Shown here: piece by piece, positions 9,291 to 17,795 of the stretch
Numbering within the stretch: position 1 is the stretch's first letter
Layout of the letters: every line of letters starts with the position of its first letter
Source: JAJTFW01 sp964534995
GTDB lineage: Bacteria > Bacteroidota > Bacteroidia > AKYH767-A > OLB10
Direction of reading: 5' to 3'
NCBI GenBank assembly: GCA_964534995.1
Contig: CAZHSC010000019.1
Span: 1-49,828, forward strand
DNA length: 49,828 nt
Position numbers and translations under genes: made by a program
Notes under the pieces: generated by a model
What the model was told of the DNA's origin: nothing
Databases searched by the model: none
Seen by the model: only the letters and a program-made list of their open reading frames with translations

Positions 9291-11498
9291 ATGAAAAAAC
9301 CGATACTCTTATCCATCTTTTTCCTTCTCCAAACCGCCTTGTACGCGCAGATAGTGCCTATCTACAGCTGGGCCGGTAAAATAGGGGGCACTTCCAGCGA
9401 ATACGGAGACTTTATTGCCACAGATGCGGCAGGAAACCTTTACGTAACCGGCCGCTTTGATGGTACCTGTGATTTTAATCCCGGGCCCGCCTCCAATCTT
9501 AAAACTTCACTTGGAAGTTCTGACATATACGTTGCTAAGTATGATGCCAGCGGGAACTTTCTGTGGGTAATCAGCATGGGAGGAACCGGACTTGACAGAG
9601 GGTACGGCATGGACATTGATGCCGCAGGCAATGTTTACCTTGCCGGTACATTTGCGTCCACGGTTGACTTAAATCCGGGAACAGGAATTGCAAGTCATAC
9701 CAGCCTTGGAGGCACTGATTTATTCTTTGCAAAATACGATTCCAGTGGCCACTACATATGGTCAAAAAGCCTTGGCGAAATAAATACTGAAATTGCTGAA
9801 GCCATCCGTCTCGATGGAAATGGGTTTTTCTACCTAACAGGTGAATACAGCAGCGACTCCCTGGACCTTGACCCGAATGCGGGATTCAACACCATCACCA
9901 ACGCCAATACCGCAACCAGTTATGATCCATTCCTGGCAAAATATGACACCTCCGGAAATTTCATCTGGGGATTTGGCTTGATGGGAACGAGCAGTGATTA
10001 TTCGAAGTCAGTTTGCGTAGATGCCAATCAGAACGTTATCATCGGAGGATATTTTTTCACGACCATGAATGTAGACCCTTTCGGTGCTTCTGTCAGCTCG
10101 CTGGGATCTTCTGATTGCTTTATCGCGAGTTACACCCCTGCCGGCATCCTGAACTGGTCAGCTTCATTCGGGGGTCCACAGGCGGAAAACCTTTTTTCTG
10201 TTACGGCTAAGGGTACCGACATATACAGCACCGGAACATTCAACAGTGTGGTAGATTTTGATCCGGGTCTGGATACCTTATACATCACCAGCAAAGGCTT
10301 AACCGATGTGTTTATAAATAAGTTTAGCAATTCAGGGGCTTTGGCATGGGCTGGTGGTATTGGCGGTATCGGTTCAGATAATTCCAATTCCATCCGGGTA
10401 AACAACGCCGGCGATGTTTTTGTGGCCGGATCTTTTGTTGACTCCGCCGACTTTGATGTAAGCGCGCTTACCGCAACCCTCACCGCTACTGCCGGCCGCG
10501 ATGGCTTCCTTGCAAAATATGACAACAACGGCGATTATAAATGGTCCCTGAAAGCAGGCTCCGCCCTTACCGACTATACCAGGAGCATTGCTTTTGACAA
10601 CAACACCCAGGAAATATGGGTTACAGGGTACTATGGTGCTTCCACATTGAATATTGACCCATTGAATGTAGTGCCGCCATTACCCAGTTCCGGACTGAAT
10701 GATATTTTCATTGCCAAATACGGAGAGTGTTCCTTTCCTGTTGTCACCTCTCAACCCACCAATACAGGCACCTGCCCCGGCGGCAATGCAGCATACAGTG
10801 TGAATTTCACTGGTACCAGTTTGACCTACCAATGGCAGGAAGGAACCAACGGTGGAATTACCTGGACTGACATCATTGACGGAAATGAATACAGCGGTGC
10901 CACCACCCAGAACCTGACACTCACCGGAGTATCCACCGCATTTAACAACAGGTTTTACCGGTGTATTGCGAGCGAGTCCTGCGGCCTTGATCTGACAAGC
11001 GGTGTAGGCATCCTCTTTGTCAGCGCTGTGGACACAACGGTAAATGTTAACCAGCACATTATGGTGGCTGCCGCCAACGGAGCTACCTACCAATGGCTGG
11101 ATTGCAATAATAATTTCGCACCCATACCCGGTGCCACCTTAAAGCAATTTATTCCTGTTACACCCGGTTCCTATGCTTTATCCGTAACTAAAAATGGCTG
11201 TAACGATACGTCAGCCTGTTACACGATCACCACCATTGGCCTTAATGATAACCTAACTGCCGGGGATGTCCGCATCTTTCCGGTTCCCGCGTACGACAAA
11301 ATATCCATCGAGATCAATCAGCGCGGAGAATATACAGCGTCCATCTACGACATGACAGGAAGAAATATATTTAAGGAAGCCATTCGCTTTAACCAAATTG
11401 TTTCGGTACCCATTGATGCCCTTGAAAACGGAGCTTATCTGCTTGGGATAAAAGAAAATAACGGAAGCGAAAGTTACTTCAGAATTATCAAAGAATAA
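9291..11498 (+). CDS. Secreted SBBP-repeat beta-propeller protein with Ig-like domain and T9SS sorting domain
   Basis: A 735-residue exported protein. Signal peptide at residues 1-20 (ends ALYAQ). Residues about 25-485 are at least eight repeats with the SBBP pattern (DAAGNLYVTGRFDGTCDFNPG, then IYVAKYDASGNFLWV), predicted to form a beta-propeller. Residues about 490-575 resemble an Ig-like domain (YQWQEGTNGG). The last 75 residues are a type A T9SS sorting domain (VRIFPVPAYDKISIEI, IYDMTGRNIF, NGAYLLGI). It should be delivered through the type IX system to the cell surface or medium, where the tail is removed. The function of SBBP proteins is not known; adhesion or polymer binding are guesses. 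Own promoter candidate and terminator, so monocistronic. Confidence 0.9.
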   Translation: MKKPILLSIFFLLQTALYAQIVPIYSWAGKIGGTSSEYGDFIATDAAGNLYVTGRFDGTCDFNPGPASNLKTSLGSSDIYVAKYDASGNFLWVISMGGTGLDRGYGMDIDAAGNVYLAGTFASTVDLNPGTGIASHTSLGGTDLFFAKYDSSGHYIWSKSLGEINTEIAEAIRLDGNGFFYLTGEYSSDSLDLDPNAGFNTITNANTATSYDPFLAKYDTSGNFIWGFGLMGTSSDYSKSVCVDANQNVIIGGYFFTTMNVDPFGASVSSLGSSDCFIASYTPAGILNWSASFGGPQAENLFSVTAKGTDIYSTGTFNSVVDFDPGLDTLYITSKGLTDVFINKFSNSGALAWAGGIGGIGSDNSNSIRVNNAGDVFVAGSFVDSADFDVSALTATLTATAGRDGFLAKYDNNGDYKWSLKAGSALTDYTRSIAFDNNTQEIWVTGYYGASTLNIDPLNVVPPLPSSGLNDIFIAKYGECSFPVVTSQPTNTGTCPGGNAAYSVNFTGTSLTYQWQEGTNGGITWTDIIDGNEYSGATTQNLTLTGVSTAFNNRFYRCIASESCGLDLTSGVGILFVSAVDTTVNVNQHIMVAAANGATYQWLDCNNNFAPIPGATLKQFIPVTPGSYALSVTKNGCNDTSACYTITTIGLNDNLTAGDVRIFPVPAYDKISIEINQRGEYTASIYDMTGRNIFKEAIRFNQIVSVPIDALENGAYLLGIKENNGSESYFRIIKE

Positions 11499-11520
11499 TT
11501 CAACCCTTATCACCCTAAAG

Positions 11521-11547
11521 AGCCGGAAATAAAATTCCGGCTTTTTT
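11521..11547 (+). terminator. Intrinsic terminator after the SBBP-repeat gene
   Basis: An 8-bp stem (AGCCGGAA / TTCCGGCT) with a six-base loop is followed by a run of T. It starts 22 bases after the stop codon. It also lies downstream of sua5 on the opposite strand, but the T tract favours the plus strand. Confidence 0.85.
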
Positions 11548-11621
11548 TGCTTATCCGGTTTATTCCGGCAATGCCTGTCCGTTCCTTTGTTTCCATTGAA
11601 ATTTAGCAACGCAAAGAACCT

Positions 11622-12581
11622 TTATACATAGGAAGCTCTGCATAACCTGTCATTGATGGCCCTTCCCAGTCCGGATTCCGGAAACTGAGCAGCCAGAATA
11701 ACATCAGCATCTCCGGCATCCAGGCGGCGCATGGCTGCAAAAAGTACGGAGGCCGCTTCTCTGATATCTCCCTGGCGAGATAAAATTTCGGAGGCCACCA
11801 CCCCCTTTTCTCCACTAAAATCTTCCTGAAAAGAAATAACGGCAATACGTTTACCCAAATGATGGCGCATCAAATCAATGATATTTCCAACAAACAAAGG
11901 TTTGCGGGGTGCATAATGGCTGTGCAGCATACCGGGAGCAGCAGGATTAGAAGAGGCGCTCAATGCCAATCTTACACGTGGTGCGACTTTAGCAAGATCT
12001 TCAAGACTGAGTCCACCCAGCCGGTAAACCAGCAACTCATCTCCTTCCATACCAACAATCGTTGACTCCACTCCTACCTGGCAGGGTCCACCGTCAAGAA
12101 TGTAAGGTATTTTTCCATTCAACTGATCGAAAACATGCTGAGCGGTTGTTGGACTGATATATCCGAAGGGGTTAGCGCTGGGAGCCGCAAGCGGAAAAGG
12201 GAGATTATGTAATAGTTCCAACGTTAGCGGATGGGAGGGCATGCGCAAACCCACTGTTGAAAGTCCGGAAGTAACGATATCCGGAATGAGCGCTTTTTTA
12301 GGAAGAACCAGGGTAAGCGGTCCGGGCCAGAAAGCCTCAGCGAGATCAGTGATCCATGGGGATACTTCGGCAGCATACAGGTTGAGTTCGTTGATGGACT
12401 TGATGTGAACGATAAGCGGATCAAAAGCGGGACGCTGTTTTACTTCAAAAATCTGCAACACTGCAGGGGCATCCAGTGCATTGGCCGCGAGACCATATAC
12501 CGTTTCAGTGGGAACAGCTACAAGCATTCCTTTTGAAAGCAAGTCTGCAGCCTGCTGCATGTTGTTGCCTATCAAAGTCAT
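11622..12581 (-). CDS. sua5: L-threonylcarbamoyladenylate synthase, full-length Sua5
   Basis: A 319-residue Sua5 protein: YrdC domain at about residues 1-195, then a linker and the C-terminal Sua5 domain. Visible YrdC motifs are VPTETVYGLAANA, the basic KQRPAFDPLIVHI and the nucleotide-pocket segment LAAPSANPFGYISPT. It makes threonylcarbamoyl-AMP from threonine, bicarbonate and ATP, the first step of the t6A37 tRNA modification, in the cytoplasm. The length separates it from the short TsaC of E. coli. It reads divergently from fadE with about 260 bp between the starts and converges on the SBBP-repeat gene. The ATG at 12581 gives a standard N-terminus. Confidence 0.94.
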   Translation of the reverse strand: MTLIGNNMQQAADLLSKGMLVAVPTETVYGLAANALDAPAVLQIFEVKQRPAFDPLIVHIKSINELNLYAAEVSPWITDLAEAFWPGPLTLVLPKKALIPDIVTSGLSTVGLRMPSHPLTLELLHNLPFPLAAPSANPFGYISPTTAQHVFDQLNGKIPYILDGGPCQVGVESTIVGMEGDELLVYRLGGLSLEDLAKVAPRVRLALSASSNPAAPGMLHSHYAPRKPLFVGNIIDLMRHHLGKRIAVISFQEDFSGEKGVVASEILSRQGDIREAASVLFAAMRRLDAGDADVILAAQFPESGLGRAINDRLCRASYV

Positions 12582-12840
12582 ATTACGGCAAAAGTAATCA
12601 ATAGGGAATATATCATCCTGCGCCGCGACCCATATGTGTTACCTGAACGAGAAAGTTCATTTCATACCGCAAGATGCATCAACACGGCATAGTTGCAGAC
12701 GGTAAATATGACCGGCATCGTAATCAGCCAAAGAGCAATGCTTCAACAGTTCATGATTCAATAAATTAATATTTCGTTTAAAAAAGACGAAACAAATCTC
12801 TTTATTTTTACGTATCATAATTAATATAAAATCTGACATC

Positions 12841-14637
12841 ATGTCAACAACACAGCATACCACGGGAAATACTTTAAAAGGCGGTGAATTCATTATTCGC
12901 AGCACTGATTCTCAAACGGTTTTCATTCCCGAAGAATTCAGTGAAGAACACAGGATGATGGCTGATATGGCGCATGAATTCCTCGTTCAGCATGTATATC
13001 CAAACCTTGACCGTATCGATGCTATGGAAGAAGGCCTTATGCCCTCGCTGCTCGACAAAGCCGGAGAGTTGGGAATGCTCGGGGTATCTATACCTGAGGA
13101 GTTTGGCGGCTTCGGTAAAGATTTTTTAACCGGGATGCTGATGACAGAAGTGTTGGGGGCAGGTCATTCTTTTTCAGTGGCCATGGCGGCGCATACCGGC
13201 ATTGGCACCCTCCCTATTCTCTATTTCGGAACGCAGGCGCAAAAAGAACGCTACCTCCCAAAACTGGCCACGGGTGAGTGGAAAGGAAGTTACTGCCTCA
13301 CAGAACCCGGCAGTGGCTCAGACGCCCTCGCCGCTAAAACCAAAGCGGTACTTTCCCCTGACGGCAAACATTATATCCTTAACGGACAAAAGATGTGGAT
13401 TACCAATGCAGGTTTCGCAGACGTATTTACCGTATTTGCGCAGGTAGACGGTGATAAATTTACCGGATTCATCGTTGAAAAAGGATACGAAGGATTCAGT
13501 CTTGGTGAGGAAGAGCATAAGATGGGAATCAAAGGGTCGTCCACCCGGCAGGTGTTTTTTATGGATTGCAAGGTACCCGTTGAAAATGTATTGGGAGAAA
13601 TCGGCAAAGGGCATCTCATCGCCTTTAACATATTAAACATCGGAAGGGCAAAACTGGCTGTTGCGGCATTGGGCGGTTCCAAGCAGGTGGCCACACAGTC
13701 CGTGCAATATGCCAATACGAGGGAGCAATTTAAACTTCCCATTGCAAAATTCGGCGCCATCAAGCATAAACTGGCCGAACAGGCCATACGAATTTACGCT
13801 ATCGAATCGGCCATTTACAGGGTGAGCAGCCTCATCGAAAAAAAGGAACAGGATTTAATGGCGGGAGGCATGAGTTTCGAAAAAGCCCTATTGGGTGCCG
13901 CCGAAGAATATGCAGTAGAATGTGCCATCCTGAAAGTTGCAGGATCTGAAGTGCTGGACTTTGTAGCAGATGAAGGGGTTCAGATATACGGAGGTTATGG
14001 CTATTCGGCCGACTTCCCCATGGACCGTGCCTATCGTGACTCACGCATCAACAGAATTTTTGAAGGCACCAATGAAATCAACCGCTTGCTCGCTGTTGAC
14101 ATGATTCTCAAGCGTGCCATGAAAGGAGAGCTCGACCTGATAGGTCCCGCCATGGCTGTACAAAAAGAATTAATGGCAATTCCAGACTTCGGCAATGGAG
14201 AGAACAAACTCTTCGATGAAGAAAATAAAGTGATCGCCAATATGAAAAAAGCCATCCTGATGGTGGCCGGCACAGCGGTTCAAAAATACATGATGACCCT
14301 TGCCAAAGAACAGGAAGTTCTCATGCGCATTGCCGATATGGCTATTGATACCTTCATGGCAGAATCCATATTGCTGCGTGTACAAAAACTCATCAGCATC
14401 AAAGGCGAAGCTGCCTGCTCTCTTGAGCTGGGCATGGCGCGCGTGTATTTGAATGATGCCGCCGACCGGCTGCTGGTAAACGGTAAAAACGCCATCAATG
14501 CCATCAGTGATGGCGATGAACAACGGATGCTCTTGCTGGGCTTAAAACGGTTCACCAAAATGGCTTCATTAAACACTATCGAAGCCAGACGTGCTATCGC
14601 TAAAAAACTGATAGAAGAAAACAAGTACTGCTTTTAG
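12841..14637 (+). CDS. fadE: Acyl-CoA dehydrogenase, FadE type (about 600 residues)
   Basis: Flavin-dependent acyl-CoA dehydrogenase of 598 residues. The core runs from FIPEEFSEEHRMM to about residue 430, with the signature CLTEPGSGSDA, the FAD/substrate segment WITNAGFADVF and the catalytic base Glu408 in FEGTNEI. A further helical domain of about 160 residues follows, as in Bacillus FadE and human VLCAD/ACAD9-type enzymes and unlike the 380-residue short forms. It introduces the trans-2 double bond into long-chain acyl-CoA and hands electrons to electron-transfer flavoprotein. Together with fadN and fadA it completes a fadNAE-type set, here split by about 7.4 kb of unrelated genes. Confidence 0.94.
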   Translation: MSTTQHTTGNTLKGGEFIIRSTDSQTVFIPEEFSEEHRMMADMAHEFLVQHVYPNLDRIDAMEEGLMPSLLDKAGELGMLGVSIPEEFGGFGKDFLTGMLMTEVLGAGHSFSVAMAAHTGIGTLPILYFGTQAQKERYLPKLATGEWKGSYCLTEPGSGSDALAAKTKAVLSPDGKHYILNGQKMWITNAGFADVFTVFAQVDGDKFTGFIVEKGYEGFSLGEEEHKMGIKGSSTRQVFFMDCKVPVENVLGEIGKGHLIAFNILNIGRAKLAVAALGGSKQVATQSVQYANTREQFKLPIAKFGAIKHKLAEQAIRIYAIESAIYRVSSLIEKKEQDLMAGGMSFEKALLGAAEEYAVECAILKVAGSEVLDFVADEGVQIYGGYGYSADFPMDRAYRDSRINRIFEGTNEINRLLAVDMILKRAMKGELDLIGPAMAVQKELMAIPDFGNGENKLFDEENKVIANMKKAILMVAGTAVQKYMMTLAKEQEVLMRIADMAIDTFMAESILLRVQKLISIKGEAACSLELGMARVYLNDAADRLLVNGKNAINAISDGDEQRMLLLGLKRFTKMASLNTIEARRAIAKKLIEENKYCF

Positions 14638-14705
14638 ACGGTATTTGTGCGAAGGCCTGTCACATGGTAGTCCTTGCAAGCAGAAAGCGTAAATACATTC
14701 GCTAA

Positions 14706-16250
14706 TTATAAGGAAAGGCCGGCATCACCCTCCTGCAGGGCCTGGTGTGAATCACGAATAATGGTGACTTTCAGCGTGCGTTTGTATTCATCCTGCAGCC
14801 ACTTCACATAACTCTCCGATGTTTTGCTCAGGCAGCGGGCATAAATACGAATCCTGTAATCAATTTCCTCCTTCAGGAGATCGGCCAGGTGTAAGGCTTC
14901 TTCCAGCGTAGAGCTGTTTTCCATGCACATCCGCACATGCTGGTTCAGGGACTTCTCCACAACTACTTTAGGACGCTGACCGGCGCTCATCACCTGGCGG
15001 TGTACTTCGGAAATATCCATATGAACAGTGTCCGATTTCGAAAACATACGACACAATTCCTCAGGCATCACATAGCGGTAATTGGCTTCAATATATTCAT
15101 CACTTGGAATTCCTTCAAGGTACAATTCAGGGGTTTCGAAAATAGAAGGCCAGTTTACCGGTTCATCCCAAAGTCCGAAGCGTTGAAGGTTATTGCCCAG
15201 GTCGATAACCATAAATTCATTTTTTCCGGGGATTATCCTGGAGCCCCTACCGATCATCTGGAAATACAAGGTCAGGGACCTTGTGGCCCGGTTCAGGATG
15301 ATACATTCTACAGAGGGTTCGTCAAAACCCGTTGTAAGAATGCTTACGGATGTCAGAATTGCATCCGGCTTATCGCGGAACCACTGAAGGATTTCCTTTC
15401 TTTCCCTGGAGGAGTAAGTATGATCTAGGTGTTTGATTTCAAATCCGGCATCCTGAAAGGTAGCATATACATATTGCGAGGTAGCAATACCGTTATTGAA
15501 AATAAGCGTCTTTTTACCAATACATTTTTCTTTATAGGCAGCCAGCAACTTATCCTGCATGGCATGATTGGTATACAGCCTTTCAGAAGAACTCACGGTA
15601 TAATCACCGCTGCGTCCCACCTTCAGTGATGTAAGGCCGATATGATAGTGGTAGGTTATCGCTTTAGCCAGAAATCCCTTCTCTATAAGGGCAGAAATAG
15701 ATTCTCCAACTATCAGTTCATCATACGTATCTTTCATACGGATGGCCACATTCGAACTCAAAGGCGTTGCCGTTACCCCCAGCAAAACACCCTTTTCATA
15801 GAAGCGAAACAACTTTCCAAAAGAATTATAGTGCGCTTCATCAACAATCATTAAACCAATACTGTCAAGATTCAGAATTTTGTCCCGTAAACGGTTATTC
15901 AGCGTTTCTACCATGGCAACATAACACATGTAATCATTGGGGACGGGCAGTTCCTTTACTGCGCTGTCAATGGTCATATTGTTCACCCCAAATTCGTCGA
16001 GCATGGCGGTGGTTTGTGCACACAATTCCAGCCGGTGGGTCAAAATGAGCACTTTTTTACCGGTACTTGCAATATAGCGCCGGGCAATTTCAGAAAATAT
16101 AACAGTTTTACCACCGCCGGTAGGCAACTGGTAAAGTAAATTGTAACGGGCGGGGTGGTCTTTCAGGCGATCCAGAATATCGGTAATTGCCTTCTGCTGG
16201 TAGTCGTATAACTGCTTTCCGTAAGATACGGCGGAAGTAGTAAAATCCAT
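14706..16250 (-). CDS. Superfamily 2 DEAD/DEAH-box helicase
   Basis: A 514-residue SF2 ATPase. Walker A is LPTGGGKTVIFSEI, motif II is DEAH (IVDEAHYNSF), motif III VTATP, and the second RecA domain has TGFDEPSVECIILNRAT and QMIGRGSR. The layout resembles SSL2/RadD-like helicases of unclear cellular role, likely DNA repair. The frame is open to an ATG at 16331, but MDFTTSAVSYGKQLYDYQ from 16250 begins just before the Q-like motif, and a perfect -7 box lies directly upstream, so 16250 is preferred. The C-terminal 100 residues are not recognised. Convergent with fadE. Confidence 0.88.
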   Translation of the reverse strand: MDFTTSAVSYGKQLYDYQQKAITDILDRLKDHPARYNLLYQLPTGGGKTVIFSEIARRYIASTGKKVLILTHRLELCAQTTAMLDEFGVNNMTIDSAVKELPVPNDYMCYVAMVETLNNRLRDKILNLDSIGLMIVDEAHYNSFGKLFRFYEKGVLLGVTATPLSSNVAIRMKDTYDELIVGESISALIEKGFLAKAITYHYHIGLTSLKVGRSGDYTVSSSERLYTNHAMQDKLLAAYKEKCIGKKTLIFNNGIATSQYVYATFQDAGFEIKHLDHTYSSRERKEILQWFRDKPDAILTSVSILTTGFDEPSVECIILNRATRSLTLYFQMIGRGSRIIPGKNEFMVIDLGNNLQRFGLWDEPVNWPSIFETPELYLEGIPSDEYIEANYRYVMPEELCRMFSKSDTVHMDISEVHRQVMSAGQRPKVVVEKSLNQHVRMCMENSSTLEEALHLADLLKEEIDYRIRIYARCLSKTSESYVKWLQDEYKRTLKVTIIRDSHQALQEGDAGLSL

Positions 16251-16606
16251 TCTATATGAGGGTAATTTGCAAAGATACGTCAACAGGACAGAAATACCAT
16301 AGATACCTTTAAACTGTCTAAGAAAAAACAACGAAGCCTCCAGTTAAAGTTCCAAAAGCATTTCCTCTGATGAAAACTTTAAGCGGATACCGGGCAGGTA
16401 ATATCCGATTTAACCCAAATTCAGGATTTTAGGAAGAAAATGATATACATCATGAAATAATGAAAATATCAATTACAGAAAAACAGTCTTTAAAAATGAA
16501 TTCACAAAATGAAAATTCCTGAAAACTTTTAATAATTTTACAGATTCAGAAGAACCTGTCAGGTTAAAAGTAAATATTCAGCTTAGTTGATATTTCTGAA
16601 GTAGCC
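16251..16606. other. Divergent intergenic region between the helicase and FkbM genes
   Basis: About 356 bp, AT-rich toward the right. Apart from the -7 box of the helicase gene I see no repeat, terminator or coding ORF. Confidence 0.5.
16270..16277 (-). promoter_or_regulatory. Candidate -7 box of the helicase gene
   Basis: On the minus strand this reads TATCTTTG, a perfect TAnnTTTG element ending 19 bases before the ATG at 16250. No clear TTG was found 17-23 bases upstream. It supports the shorter protein start. Confidence 0.45.
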
Positions 16607-17488
16607 ATGTCGACAAATCATGTAAAACTATCTTTGAAGACAAGGTTTTTAAATTTTTTCAGAAGGTTTTTCATGATACGCGCTGTTGAAACTTTGCTTG
16701 TCACCGTCTTGCTCAAAAGCAAAGCGGCCTTACTTCAAAAACTGGTACCTCCCAATTATCTTTATAAAAAAGGCAGTTACCGTTATTTAGTCAGGAATGG
16801 CGTAAAATATATGCTTGACCTGCATCATGTGGTAGATCATTACTTTTACTTTGGCTTAGATAATAACATTTATAAATCGATCACTGAAGACATCAGGAAA
16901 GCAAAAGTGATCATTGATATCGGCGCCAATATTGGAATCACCTCACTGTACTTTGCAAGCCTGAATCCGAAAGCAAAAATTTTTGCATTCGAGCCGCATC
17001 CGGAGACCTTTAAACGCGCCCGGGAAAACTTCGGACTGAATAATTTCAAGAACATTCAACTTATCAACCTCGGCCTTGGTAACCGGAAGGCAAGTATGCG
17101 ATTATATGAGGTGGAAGCGTCCAACCCCGGCATGAACCGTATCATGAATGATGAACAGTTAAACATTCCTTACTGCACTATTGAAATAGAAATGCTGGAT
17201 GATGTTTTAACGCAATATAATATTCAAAAAGTGGATTTTATAAAGATGGATGTTGAAGGTTTTGAACATAATGTATTAATGGGTGCTGTCAAAACCCTGC
17301 ATAGCCATCCCGTACTGGTCATTGAACTTGACGATTCTTTTTTAAGGGAAAATAAAAGCAGCCCCGGCGATCTTATCCATCTGCTTTACAGTACCGGGTA
17401 TAATAACATTTATAATGCCATAACCAATAAACCCATTTTGGTCTCCAGCGATTTCAAAAATTGTCACTTTGATCTTGTTGCAAAATAA
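16607..17488 (+). CDS. FkbM family SAM-dependent methyltransferase
   Basis: A 293-residue protein with the FkbM fold at about residues 95-260. The SAM-binding motif is VIIDIGANIGITSLYFA, followed by the acidic loop FAFEPHPETFKRARENF. The conserved FIKMDVEGFEHNVLMGA and PVLVIELDDSF follow. FkbM enzymes O-methylate small molecules or glycans; in Bacteroidota they often sit in surface-polysaccharide loci, but no glycosyltransferase gene adjoins this one, so the acceptor is unknown. The N-terminal 60 residues are basic and partly hydrophobic. Confidence 0.88.
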   Translation: MSTNHVKLSLKTRFLNFFRRFFMIRAVETLLVTVLLKSKAALLQKLVPPNYLYKKGSYRYLVRNGVKYMLDLHHVVDHYFYFGLDNNIYKSITEDIRKAKVIIDIGANIGITSLYFASLNPKAKIFAFEPHPETFKRARENFGLNNFKNIQLINLGLGNRKASMRLYEVEASNPGMNRIMNDEQLNIPYCTIEIEMLDDVLTQYNIQKVDFIKMDVEGFEHNVLMGAVKTLHSHPVLVIELDDSFLRENKSSPGDLIHLLYSTGYNNIYNAITNKPILVSSDFKNCHFDLVAK

Positions 17489-17795
17489 AACCGCAGCGGC
17501 ACTGAAAAAACATAATTCAATTTCCGGCACAGGTATCTGAAAGAGTGCTGTTCTGGATAATTTTATCTGCGCTAACAAATCTCAAAGAAAAACGCTGATA
17601 AATATCACCTTTTATATAATTCGGTTCCGGCACGTAGATTTAAGTGAATACAACTCCTCAAAAAGCGGGGACATTGGGTTTGATGTAAGTGAAATACCAA
17701 ATAATAATATAAAAACATTGACCGCCGTCATTTCCCGGACATGGTTATCAATATAAATTTGGTTTGGATGTATTGAATCCATTAAGAAACTGGTC
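17489..17795. other. 307-bp intergenic region before the redox cluster
   Basis: No coding ORF recognised. It contains the -7 candidate at 17754-17761. No strong hairpin seen. Confidence 0.5.
17754..17761 (+). promoter_or_regulatory. Candidate -7 box for the redox cluster
   Basis: TAAATTTG is a perfect TAnnTTTG element, ending 34 bases before the ATG at 17796. The -33 position lacks a clear TTG, so an additional activator or another start is possible. Confidence 0.4.
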
